A stretch of 64,000 nt of DNA from Streptomyces sp. S465 (GTDB lineage Bacteria > Actinomycetota > Actinomycetes > Streptomycetales > Streptomycetaceae): assembly GCF_026898115.1 (NCBI RefSeq), contig NZ_CP114036.1, positions 8,054,001-8,118,000 on the forward strand, given 5' to 3'. Positions 27,401 to 36,026 of the stretch are shown here, piece after piece. The notes under the pieces are model-generated. The model was given only the letters and a program-made list of their open reading frames with translations. It did no database searches and had not been told where the DNA came from. Made by a program: the position numbers and the translations under genes. Numbering within the stretch: position 1 is the stretch's first letter; each line of letters opens with the position of its first letter.

Positions 27401-28791
27401 TCCGGGGTGGCCGCCGAGACCAGCACCGGCAAGGACGCCGTCTTCGGGGGCGCGGGCACGGAAGGTGCGGGCGGTGGCCCGAGAACGGCGTGCGCGTTGG
27501 CCCCGCCGAAGCCGAACGAGTTGACCGCCAGCGCGCCCGCCTCCAGGGGCCGTGGCGCGGTCACCGGTTCCAGGCCCCATGCGGAGAAGTCGATGGCGGG
27601 GTTGAGCGGTTCGGCGTGCAGCGACTCCGGGATCACCCCGTGGCGCAGCATGAGCACGGCCTTGAGCAGACCGGCGATGCCCGCCCCGGACTCCAGGTGG
27701 CCGACGTTCGACTTCACCGAGCCGACGGGCAGCGGCGTACCGCGGTGCATGCCGAGGGCCTTGCCCAGCGCCTGGCACTCCAACGGGTCGCCCACCAGCG
27801 TCCCGGTGCCATGGGCTTCCACATAGGACACGTCCTCCGGGCGCACTCCGGCCCGCCGGTGCACCCGACGTATCAGCTGCTCCTGCGCCTCCGCGCTGGG
27901 CAGCGACAGACCGGGGGTGCGCCCGTCCGAGCCCACTCCGGTGCCGAGGACCACGGCGTGCACGGTGTCCCCGTCCCGCCTGGCGTCGGCGAGGCGCTTG
28001 AGCACCACCACCGCGCCGCCCTCGGCGCGCACGTACCCGTCGGCGTTCGCGGAGAAGGGGCGGCAGCGGCCGCTGCGGGACTGCATGGACGCCTTGGAGA
28101 ACCCGACGAAGTCGCCCGGGTTCAGCAGCAGGTTGATCCCGCAGGCGAGCGCCACCTCGCCGTCCCCGGCGCGCAGCTGTACGCACGCCTGGTGCAGGGC
28201 GAACAGGGACGAGGAACAGGCGGTGTCCACCGCCATGGACGGGCCCCGCAGATCGAACAGGTGCGAGATCCGGTTGGCGGTGTTGCACAGCGCCGAGCCC
28301 GCGATCGTGTACGCCGTGATGGTCTCCGGGTGGGCGGACTGGAGCTGGCCGTAGTTGCCGTTGCTCACCCCCACGTAGACCCCGGAATCCGTGCCGGCGA
28401 GCGTCCCCGGATCGACACCGGCGTCGTCGAGGGCCTCCTGGGCCATCTCCAGCAGCAGTCGCTGCTGCGGGTCCATCCGGCTCGCCTCCCGGGGCGACAG
28501 CCCGAAGAACGCGGCGTCGAAACCGGTGATGTCCTCCAGGAACCCGCCCGCGGCCGAGTACGTCTTGCCGGGACGCCGTGGATCGGGGTCCACGAAGCGG
28601 CGTGTGTCGAACCGGTCCGCCGGTACCTCACCGACCAGGTCGCGCCCCTCGGCGAGCGCGGCCCACAACTCCTCGGGGTCGGTGATGCCCCCCGGTAACC
28701 GGCAGCTGAGCCCGATGATGGCGATATCGTCGGATCGCTCGGCACGAGCGAACGGGGCAGCGGTCCGTATGCACTTCTTCTGTTCTGACAT
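21457..28791 (-). CDS. highly reducing iterative type I polyketide synthase (KS-AT-DH-MT-ER-KR-ACP)
   Basis: This single 2444-residue module starts with a ketosynthase (C192 in DTACSSS, H327, H365). The acyltransferase has S627 in GHSVGE with a YAFH specificity motif, between the malonyl and methylmalonyl patterns. The dehydratase has H928 in the HxxxGxxxxP motif and D1087. The C-methyltransferase has EVGAGTG around residue 1361. A structural pseudo-KR region (about 1500-1700) follows. The enoylreductase has HGAAGGVG near 1888 and the ketoreductase has Y2239 in STYAAGN. The acyl carrier protein has S2400 in LGLESL, and there is no thioesterase. This order equals that of fungal highly reducing synthases and differs from modular actinobacterial assembly lines. 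All catalytic residues inspected are present. ATG 28791 is chosen because the upstream extension is low-quality. No release enzyme or tailoring gene is adjacent. Confidence 0.92.
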   Translation of the reverse strand: MSEQKKCIRTAAPFARAERSDDIAIIGLSCRLPGGITDPEELWAALAEGRDLVGEVPADRFDTRRFVDPDPRRPGKTYSAAGGFLEDITGFDAAFFGLSPREASRMDPQQRLLLEMAQEALDDAGVDPGTLAGTDSGVYVGVSNGNYGQLQSAHPETITAYTIAGSALCNTANRISHLFDLRGPSMAVDTACSSSLFALHQACVQLRAGDGEVALACGINLLLNPGDFVGFSKASMQSRSGRCRPFSANADGYVRAEGGAVVVLKRLADARRDGDTVHAVVLGTGVGSDGRTPGLSLPSAEAQEQLIRRVHRRAGVRPEDVSYVEAHGTGTLVGDPLECQALGKALGMHRGTPLPVGSVKSNVGHLESGAGIAGLLKAVLMLRHGVIPESLHAEPLNPAIDFSAWGLEPVTAPRPLEAGALAVNSFGFGGANAHAVLGPPPAPSVPAPPKTASLPVLVSAATPEALTEAVSRTAARLREPGSFYDLAFTSCLRRGHHRERIAVLADTADQAATLLETVAQGAPVPGGAAAGASAGPVAFVYSGNGAQWAGMGADLLDTEPAFRDAVAEVDAELAGHLGWSVLAALRSAAPELERTEVAQPLLFAVQVGLTALLAERGIRPAAVAGHSVGEVAAAYACGALDLATACRVTVERSLAQVATAGGGRMAAVGLPADGIAESLTGSGLELAAVNSPDDVTLAGNAEELSALGDELRRRGVFFRDLDLDYAFHSRSMDPIRDRVHTALAGLVPHAGSVPFVSTVTGGTLPGTQLTTGYWWRNVREPVLFASAVRALVEEHGCGTLVEIGPHPVLRGYLRKQCATADRPVTTVGTLVRRAPGPDALRTTCATVLAAGAEVDWDTWFPVPGRVVPLPAYPWQREHHFNGAPDWWSARSGAGQASGHALLGDRLPSVEPTWQTPVEPSRLGWVGDHRVSGAVVMPGAAYLEMALTAGRIVREGAVEITGLDIGKALVLPWDDPDMDVTVQTWLSGEVARVASRRRDEDWQEHARGRVRRLPGGPPAPLDVPGIRKAATSEVSGDAHYARMRQVELAYGAAFRGVQRLAIGDDTVLVDYTNPDGAQGFHVHPALVDCALQAIWALFPQVENGQVHQFLPAGFERVRLWRTPADRGVALVRTRGLSLREAVVDITIADPDGTVAMELGGVTVRRNKGAASGVHRIVTTLRAAPLPGATGPAGLPSATALAAARTAEVEALTTALRRHDSHSFVRRVKHLTAHFVVAALAELEAAGARPRNRRLHHRLRSLAEREGVLGRSPEPRRLVSELLRDFPAMAPDVLMYARCGPQLAGVLTGDVDPMRLLFSDTERLAELHYTTSVGHQYLNRIARELITGLVEAWPADRPLRILEVGAGTGSTTAWLLPRLPAARTAYTYTDVSSAFFPRARNRFAEHRFLDYRTLDLDRDPAEQGFATGSFDLVIAANVLHATTDVRRALGHVRGLLDTGGRLLAVEFHDNDLFAPCYGLLASADDFTDTDLREDILLAREQWPDVLRSAGFDSVAQLGADPTCSVLFADRAGRAPLAPAPTPPDTAPGHFLVVADGIGADGIGELPDAVAARLRTLGRTVTRVDASNDAARWSAALAGTEESTGILVLLGDETADGGPGGEAAGGEGEDTVELVVRQAAVLRAMVTACQALPDDRDVHAWVLTGGEHTAVPERPAPAAAWAQARTLTSENPLLRVRRIAVTPGATAADVCAELLAGTDEDEVVLTAGGRFVPRVAERRTATHPVRPFALAVPDGGLAWTAVDVPEPGPGEVVIEVRAAALNYADVMVSRGLVPPMAETPDTGVPLLGSECAGVVVRVGAGVSDRAVGDRVMVPHAGSLASHLRCRARLTIPVPEGMSCTEAATIPTVFATVHYGLDYLARLRPGETILVHGAAGGVGLAALRYAEHVGATVIATAGSPAKRQLLRLLGYRHVLDSRGLGFADEVREITAGRGVDVVLNSVAGEALGRGMELLRPHGRFVELGKRDVLADNALALRPFSRDLAFFGVDLTSLLQGDGQVAERLIAELTERVGAGVYRPLPHMTYPADQIAEAMALLRDSRHIGKIVITFDPAEPVPVRIPRPPVALDPEATYLVTGGLGGFGAATALWLARCGARHLALASRGGAAHPEAGAVIERIAAEGATATAYATDITDPAATRRLVDAIEATGRPLRGVINSAMVLDDVLDDAVAVELDDERTRAVVSPKLAGTAHLDQVTRDLPLDFFVFYSSISALAGNLRQSTYAAGNLAGEAIIRQRRAAGLPGLAVQWCAISDTGYVDRAGMAETMRQAGFGELDSDAATRLLGEFITDPDVDVIMVGNTDWSQTAKLLPTVAAPRFTEVLPARDATVDDAEGNVPERVRSVAEPEALGIVTDVLVSALATVLQTTPERIDPNTRLDQLGLESLMAAELSSVLQRRLGCVVPSMELVTATGVRQLAPRLLGRIRRGA

Positions 28792-28900
28792 CCCGGCCGA
28801 GATTACCAACGCGGCATCCGGTGACCTGCGGACGTGTGCTGCGCCTCGACGGCAATGGCTTCTACGCCGGGCTCTTCCGCAGCGCCAAGCGCCTCTGAGC

Positions 28901-28930
28901 CCGTCCGAGCCCGTCCGAGCCCGTCCGAGC
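28901..28930. repeat. three perfect 10-bp tandem repeats
   Basis: CCGTCCGAGC is repeated exactly three times, with a partial GAGC before it, in the gap upstream of the polyketide synthase gene. It may be replication slippage or tandem binding sites. Confidence 0.75.
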
Positions 28931-28947
28931 CACCACCCAGGCGGCAT

Positions 28948-29017
28948 AACGGTACATAATCGGTCGAAAAATATCCGCGTGGCGCCAAACTTGAATCTGT
29001 CGTTTCTCTGTACCGTT
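28948..29017. promoter_or_regulatory. divergent promoter region with paired 9-bp inverted sites (furA / PKS)
   Basis: AACGGTACA at 28948-28956 and its exact reverse complement TGTACCGTT at 29009-29017 lie 52 bases apart in an AT-richer stretch between the PKS and furA starts. TTGAAT at 28991-28996 could be a -35 element for furA. Paired half-sites here could bind FurA or another regulator of furA-katG. Confidence 0.45.
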
Positions 29018-29044
29018 CGCCTTCATGAGGGTAGGTTCGGCGCC

Positions 29045-29491
29045 ATGACCGCATCCCAGACTCCGACCACTGCCGAGGAGCTGCGCGGTGCCGGCCTGCG
29101 GGTGACGGCCGCCCGCATCGCGCTGCTCGAGACCGTCCGGGACGGTGACCATCTCGGCGTGGAGGCGATCGCCTCCGGAGTGCGCGACCGCGTAGGCCAT
29201 ATCTCCCTCCAGGCCGTGTACGAGGGCCTCCACGCACTGACCGCGGCGGGCCTCGTACGCCGCATCGAACCGGCCGGCGACCCCGCCCGGTTCGAGGGAC
29301 GGGTCGGCGACAACCATCACCATGTCGTGTGCCGATCGTGCCGCGCCGTCGCCGACGTCGACTGCGCGGCGGGTGAGGCGCCCTGCCTGACCGCGTCCGA
29401 CGACCACGGCTTCGCGATCGACGAGGCCGAGGTCATCTACTGGGGCCTGTGCCCCGACTGTTCGAGCGCCACCAGTTCCTGCGCACCATGA
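29045..29491 (+). CDS. furA: Fur-family redox/metal-responsive repressor of katG
   Basis: This 148-residue protein has an N-terminal winged helix (about residues 10-85, recognition region HISLQAVYEGLHAL). The C-terminal dimer and metal domain contains HHHVVCRSC and CPDC. Genes of the FurA type directly upstream of catalase-peroxidase are standard in mycobacteria and Streptomyces (furS-cpeB, furA-catC), where the protein represses the operon until oxidised. The start ATG 29045 fits the family length; the frame is open further upstream without resemblance. katG follows 24 bp after the stop with its own GGAAGGA, so both are on one transcript. Confidence 0.92.
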   Translation: MTASQTPTTAEELRGAGLRVTAARIALLETVRDGDHLGVEAIASGVRDRVGHISLQAVYEGLHALTAAGLVRRIEPAGDPARFEGRVGDNHHHVVCRSCRAVADVDCAAGEAPCLTASDDHGFAIDEAEVIYWGLCPDCSSATSSCAP

Positions 29492-29515
29492 TCCGCCCAG
29501 TTCGGAAGGATTCCC

Positions 29516-31735
<2,220 letters not shown>

Positions 31736-31750
31736 CTCTGACCCATCTGA

Positions 31751-31782
31751 CGGGGACGTCCGGGCCGGCCCGGACGTCCCCG
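31751..31782. terminator. 32-bp perfect palindrome, bidirectional terminator after katG
   Basis: Positions 31751-31766 are the exact reverse complement of 31767-31782, with no loop bases. It lies 16 bp after the katG stop and 45 bp before the convergent symporter stop. Confidence 0.75.
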
Positions 31783-31826
31783 CACCATGTGGGCCCAGCG
31801 CCCTGGGCCATATCGGCCCGGGGCGA

Positions 31827-33422
31827 CTACCCCTGCGAACCGATGCCGGTCAGCGACCGCACTTCCATCTCCGACTGCTTCGCGGGGTCCGCGGGCCGCT
31901 TGCTGAGGACCGTGCCGAGGAACCCGCAGAGGAACGAGAGCGGGATCGACACCAGACCGGGGTTGGTGAGCGGGAACCAGTGGAAGTCCACGCCCTTGAC
32001 GACCGCCGTGGGACTGCCCGAGATCGCCGGCGAGAAGATGATGAGCACCAGGCCGGAGCCCAGACCGCCGTAGATGCTCCACAGCGTGCCGGTGGTGTTG
32101 AAACGCTTCCAGAACAGTGTGTAGAGAATCGTCGGCAGATTGGCGGACGCGGCGAGCGCCAGGGCCAGTGACACCAGGAAGGCCACGTTCTGGCCGTTGG
32201 TGACGATACCGCCGACGATGGCCAGGGCACCGATCACGAGCGCCGTCAGACGCGCGACCCGGATCTCGGACCGCGGATCGGCCTTTCCGTTGCGGATCAC
32301 GTTGGCGTACACGTCATGGGCGAACGAGGCCGACGCGGCCAGGGTCAGACCGGCCACGACCGCCAGGATCGTGGCGAAGGCCACCGCGGAGACGACACCC
32401 AGGAGCATCGCACCGCCGATCTCGAAGGCGAGCAGCGGCGCCGCGGAGTTCTCCCCGCCCGGCGCGTTGACGATCCGGTCCGAACCGACCAGAGCGGTGG
32501 CGCCGTACCCGACGATCAGGATCGACAGGTAGAAGATGAACATCGACCAGGAGCACCAGACCACCGAACGCCGGGCCTCCTTGGCGTCCGGCACGGTGTA
32601 GAAGCGCATCAGCACGTGCGGCAGGCTGGAGATGCCGAGGACCAGCGACAGTGACAGCGAGACGAAGTCGAGCTGGTCCATCGAGTCCTTGCCGTACCAG
32701 CCACCCGGGTTGAGCAGCTCCCCGCCCAGCGGGCTGTTCTGCGCGGCCTGATCGAGGATCGCCGAGAAGCTGAACCCGAACTTGCCGATGAGGAACACGC
32801 TCATGAAGGTCACGCAGAGCAGCAGCAGACCCGCCTTGATGATCTGCACCCAGGTCGTGCCCTTCATGCCGCCCACCAGGACGTAGAAGACCATGACCAC
32901 GCCGACGCCCGTGATGACCAGGGCCTGCCCGGTCTTGCTGGTCACGTTGAGCAGCAGGGCGATCAGACCACCGGCGCCGGCCATCTGGGCGAGCATGTAG
33001 AAGAACGTGATCACCAGGGTGGAGTTGGCCGCCGCCGCGCGCACCGGGCGCTGTTTCATGCGGTAGGCCATCACATCGCCGACCGTGAACCGCCCGGTGT
33101 TGCGCAGCCGCTCCCCGACGAGCAGCAGGGCGACCAGCCAGGCGACAAGCCATCCGACGGAGTAGAGGAACCCGTCGTAGCCGTGGACGGCGATCGCCCC
33201 GGAAATACCGAGGAAGGACGCCGCGGAGAGGAAGTCACCGGAGAGCGCGATACCGTTCTGCACGCCGGTGAAAGCGCTTCCCGCGGCGTAGTAGTCGGAT
33301 GTCGTCGAATTCCTGTTGGTGGCCTTGTAGACGATGTAGAGCGTAATGAGAACGAAAACGAAGAATACGCTCAGGTTGATGATCGGGCTGCCGGTCGTGG
33401 AGGCTGCGATCTGCACTGTCAT
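31827..33422 (-). CDS. actP: cation/acetate symporter (SSS family)
   Basis: This 531-residue protein has thirteen or so membrane segments. SDYYAAG, ALSGDFLSAASFLGISG and the conserved GLTLAASASFAHDVYANV region match ActP-type sodium:solute symporters. It imports acetate and related short monocarboxylates. The start overlaps the upstream DUF485 gene (ATGA at 33419-33422), the usual pairing for acetate permeases. Confidence 0.92.
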   Translation of the reverse strand: MTVQIAASTTGSPIINLSVFFVFVLITLYIVYKATNRNSTTSDYYAAGSAFTGVQNGIALSGDFLSAASFLGISGAIAVHGYDGFLYSVGWLVAWLVALLLVGERLRNTGRFTVGDVMAYRMKQRPVRAAAANSTLVITFFYMLAQMAGAGGLIALLLNVTSKTGQALVITGVGVVMVFYVLVGGMKGTTWVQIIKAGLLLLCVTFMSVFLIGKFGFSFSAILDQAAQNSPLGGELLNPGGWYGKDSMDQLDFVSLSLSLVLGISSLPHVLMRFYTVPDAKEARRSVVWCSWSMFIFYLSILIVGYGATALVGSDRIVNAPGGENSAAPLLAFEIGGAMLLGVVSAVAFATILAVVAGLTLAASASFAHDVYANVIRNGKADPRSEIRVARLTALVIGALAIVGGIVTNGQNVAFLVSLALALAASANLPTILYTLFWKRFNTTGTLWSIYGGLGSGLVLIIFSPAISGSPTAVVKGVDFHWFPLTNPGLVSIPLSFLCGFLGTVLSKRPADPAKQSEMEVRSLTGIGSQG

Positions 33423-33814
33423 TTCTTGCCGACTCCCGCCAGCTCGTGGATCCTGTCCACCTGAGGATCGAGTTTCTTACGCGCGTAGCGCCGGTACGTC
33501 AAGACGATCAGCATCGTCGACACGAACTGGAGCAGGCCGAAAACGGTGCCGATGTTGACCGCGCCGAACAGCTTGCGGCTCATAAACTCGTGGTCGTAGG
33601 CGGAGAAGAGCACGAAGGTCATGTACCAGCACAAGAAGAAGGCACTCATGGGGAAGACGAACCAGAGCAGTCTCCTGCGGAGCAGCTTGAACTCCGGGCT
33701 CTGCTGAATCGCCTGGAAATCGGGCTCCCCGATGTCGTCACCGCGGTCGGCGAACCCCGGTCCGGCGGCCCGCTCGGATGGCCTGGCAGCGGGAGGTCGC
33801 ACCGCATTGTTCAT
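33419..33814 (-). CDS. DUF485 membrane protein partner of the acetate symporter
   Basis: This 131-residue protein has a disordered N-terminal 45 residues and then two membrane segments (FPMSAFFLCWYMTFVLFSAY and GLLQFVSTMLIVLTYRRYA), the DUF485 pattern. Genes of this family accompany actP in E. coli (yjcH) and actinobacteria. ATG 33814 has GGAGA upstream. It probably assists assembly or activity of the symporter. Confidence 0.88.
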   Translation of the reverse strand: MNNAVRPPAARPSERAAGPGFADRGDDIGEPDFQAIQQSPEFKLLRRRLLWFVFPMSAFFLCWYMTFVLFSAYDHEFMSRKLFGAVNIGTVFGLLQFVSTMLIVLTYRRYARKKLDPQVDRIHELAGVGKK

Positions 33815-34058
33815 GGTTGTCTCCGGGGTTTTTCTGACGAGGCGTCCTTCGGAGCGCCCGGCTCGGGCGGCGGGGACGGGCAACCGGGCGGCCCTTGACG
33901 CGGCAAGTGTAGTGAGGCGCCGTACGCAGTCAACGCCGCCCCCGGTGCTCGTCCGCCCAGGTGGACGCGTGAGACGACGGGCATCCGGTTCAGGTGTCAG
34001 CTCGGTTACGGTAAGGGGTCGCCGGCCCCCATGCTTTGTCGCATCCCTTCCGTGTTGT

Positions 34059-34073
34059 CCCCTTTGAAAGGGG
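34059..34073. promoter_or_regulatory. 15-bp palindrome between the two carrier operons
   Basis: CCCCTTTGAAAGGGG is perfectly symmetrical about its central G. It is 245 bp before the DUF485 start and 278 bp before the MFS start, so it could be an operator for either. Confidence 0.45.
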
Positions 34074-34095
34074 GTCAGAGGATGACAGACGATCA

Positions 34096-34110
34096 GCAAC
34101 GCATCGTTGC
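34096..34110. promoter_or_regulatory. second dyad between the two carrier operons
   Basis: GCAACG-CAT-CGTTGC has perfect 6-bp arms. It is 37 bp (centre to centre) from the 34059-34073 palindrome. Confidence 0.35.
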
Positions 34111-34350
34111 GGGACATTTCCGGGCCCGGCGTTGTGTCCCAAGTGGCCCCACTGATAGAACCTCCCCTCGTGCAGAACGTCCCATCGTGCGCGAGCACGG
34201 GTGCAGTGGACGCGCCACTGGGCAGCGAGTCTGCCGCTGGCATATGACGACTGCTCCGCGCTCGCCACTCCCTCCCCCGAGGTGTTAGAGAGTACGGTCA
34301 GGAATGCAGTCTGCGGGGGTGTTCCCGAAGAGCCGGAGGTAGGTTGATCT

Positions 34351-35739
34351 GTGGGTTTCCTCGATCGCTCTCGCATCATCGCCGAGCCGGGCTGGAATCG
34401 TTGGCTGATTCCGCCGGCTGCGCTCGCGATTCACTTCTCCATCGGCCAGGCGTACTCCTGGAGCGTTTTCAAGATACCCCTGGAAGATTCCCTAGACATT
34501 TCGGGGACGGCTAGCGCCCTCCCCTTCCAGATCGGCATCCTGGTGCTGGGACTCTCTGCCGCGTTCGGTGGAACGCTGGTCGAGCGGAAAGGACCGCGAT
34601 GGGCCATGTTCGTGGCGCTCGTGGCCTTCTCGTCGGGATTCCTGATCGCCGCACTCGGTGTCGCCACGAGCAGTTACTGGCTGGTCGTGCTCGGGTACGG
34701 CGGCATCGGCGGCGTCGGCCTCGGCATCGGGTACATCGCACCGGTGTCCACCTTGATGAAGTGGTTTCCGGACCGGCCGGGCATGGCCACCGGCACGGCG
34801 ATCATGGGTTTCGGTGGCGGTGCGCTGATCGCCTCGCCCTGGTCCACCGAGATGCTCAAGGCGTTCGGCAGCGACACCAGCGGTATCGCGCAGGCGTTCC
34901 TGGTGCACGGCCTGGCCTACGCCGCGTTCATGTCGCTGGGTGTGGTGCTCATCCGGGTGCCCCCGGAGGGCTGGCGGCCGGCCGGCTGGACGCCTCGCGA
35001 CGACGCCGGGAAGAAGCTCGTCACGACCGCGAACGTATCGGCGAAGAACGCGGTGAAGACCCCGCAGTTCTGGCTGCTCTGGGTCGTGCTGTGCATGAAC
35101 GTTACTGCTGGTATCGGGATCCTGGAGAAGGCCGCCCCGATGATCCAGGACTTCTTCCAGGACACGGACAGCCCGGTGAGCGCGACCGCCGCCACCGGGT
35201 TCGTCGCGCTTTTGTCCCTGGCCAACATGGCCGGTCGCTTCGTGTGGTCCTCGGTTTCCGACGTGGTCGGCAGGAAGAACATCTACCGCGTGTACCTGGG
35301 TGTCGGCGCCCTGCTCTACCTCACCATCATGCTCGAGAAGGACAGCAGCACCGTGTTGTTCGTCGTCTCGACCATGGTGATCCTGTCGTTCTACGGCGGT
35401 GGCTTCTCCACCGCCCCGGCCTACCTCAAGGACCTGTTCGGCACCTACCAGGTCGGCGCGATCCACGGCCGGCTGCTGACCGCGTGGTCGGTCGCCGGGG
35501 TCGCCGGGCCCCTCATCGTGGACTCCATCGCGGACGCCGCGCATGAGGACGGGCACACGGGGCCGGGTCTGTACTCCTTCTCGTTCTCCCTCATGATGGG
35601 ATTGCTCGTCATCGGCTTCATCGCCAACGAGCTGGTACGTCCGGTGAATCCGAAGTTCCATGAACCGGAGTCGGCGAGCTCGAAGGAGTCGGCGACGCCG
35701 GAAGAAGACCCCGATCCCATCCCGGCAGAGAGGCGGTAA
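34351..35739 (+). CDS. OFA-family (oxalate/formate antiporter type) MFS carrier
   Basis: This 462-residue protein has twelve predicted membrane segments. IHFSIGQAYSWSVFKIPLE near the N-terminus and WFPDRPGMATGTAIMGFGGGA after helix 4 are hallmarks of the OFA subfamily. It exchanges or imports small carboxylates. The GTG start lies 11 bases after GGAGG (34335-34339). It is followed 3 bp later by a 46-aa small-subunit gene. The final 25 residues are acidic and disordered. The substrate is not determined. Confidence 0.88.
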   Translation: MGFLDRSRIIAEPGWNRWLIPPAALAIHFSIGQAYSWSVFKIPLEDSLDISGTASALPFQIGILVLGLSAAFGGTLVERKGPRWAMFVALVAFSSGFLIAALGVATSSYWLVVLGYGGIGGVGLGIGYIAPVSTLMKWFPDRPGMATGTAIMGFGGGALIASPWSTEMLKAFGSDTSGIAQAFLVHGLAYAAFMSLGVVLIRVPPEGWRPAGWTPRDDAGKKLVTTANVSAKNAVKTPQFWLLWVVLCMNVTAGIGILEKAAPMIQDFFQDTDSPVSATAATGFVALLSLANMAGRFVWSSVSDVVGRKNIYRVYLGVGALLYLTIMLEKDSSTVLFVVSTMVILSFYGGGFSTAPAYLKDLFGTYQVGAIHGRLLTAWSVAGVAGPLIVDSIADAAHEDGHTGPGLYSFSFSLMMGLLVIGFIANELVRPVNPKFHEPESASSKESATPEEDPDPIPAERR

Positions 35740-35742
35740 ACC

Positions 35743-35883
35743 GTGACGGACGCAGACGGCCCCGCGCCGAAGGCGACGACGAGTTCCCCCGTCGTGCTGG
35801 TCGTGGCGTGGCTCTGGGTGGCCATTCCGTTTCTGTACGGTTTGTATGAACTCGGCGTGAAGAGTAGCAAGTTGTTCGAGTGA
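35743..35883 (+). CDS. MFS carrier small subunit (46 aa)
   Basis: This 46-codon gene starts at GTG 35743, three bases after the carrier stop, with GAGAGG upstream. It encodes a polar N-terminus, one membrane helix (VVLVVAWLWVAIPFLYGLYE) and a short basic tail. Small single-span proteins of this type are annotated next to OFA carriers in actinobacteria as MFS small subunits. The role in stability or gating is inferred. Confidence 0.8.
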   Translation: MTDADGPAPKATTSSPVVLVVAWLWVAIPFLYGLYELGVKSSKLFE

Positions 35884-35890
35884 GGTAGGC

Positions 35891-35926
35891 CGCGCCGGCG
35901 CATCGCCGCATCGATGCGCCGGCGCG
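35891..35926 (+). terminator. terminator of the OFA carrier operon
   Basis: A perfect 15-bp stem (35891-35905 with 35912-35926) and 6-nt loop begin 7 bp after the small-subunit stop. A second small dyad, TTCCCCG-TTC-CGGGGAA, lies at 35943-35959. Confidence 0.75.
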
Positions 35927-36026
35927 CTGCCGGGTGTTCGACTTCCCCGTTCCGGGGAAATCCCAGGAGAAACGGCATCGTGATACATCCCTGTGGGCAA
36001 GCCGGTCCGAGCGCGGAGCGCGTCTC

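Larger units (their letters stand above)
33815..34350. other. 536-bp divergent regulatory region without a gene
   Basis: This gap separates the divergent acetate-symporter and MFS-carrier operons. It is less GC-rich than the genes and contains several short dyads, listed separately. No open frame here has credible codon bias or a ribosome binding site. Confidence 0.6.

Noticed and set aside
21109..28698. Open frames of 1527 and 972 codons antisense to the polyketide synthase
   Set aside because: They mirror the GC-biased synthase frame, show no domain, and are rich in Gly/Arg/His/Gln typical of shadow frames.
34031..34288. 85-codon frame in the divergent carrier gap
   Set aside because: It is Cys/Arg/Pro-rich with no ribosome binding site or codon bias; treated as regulatory DNA.
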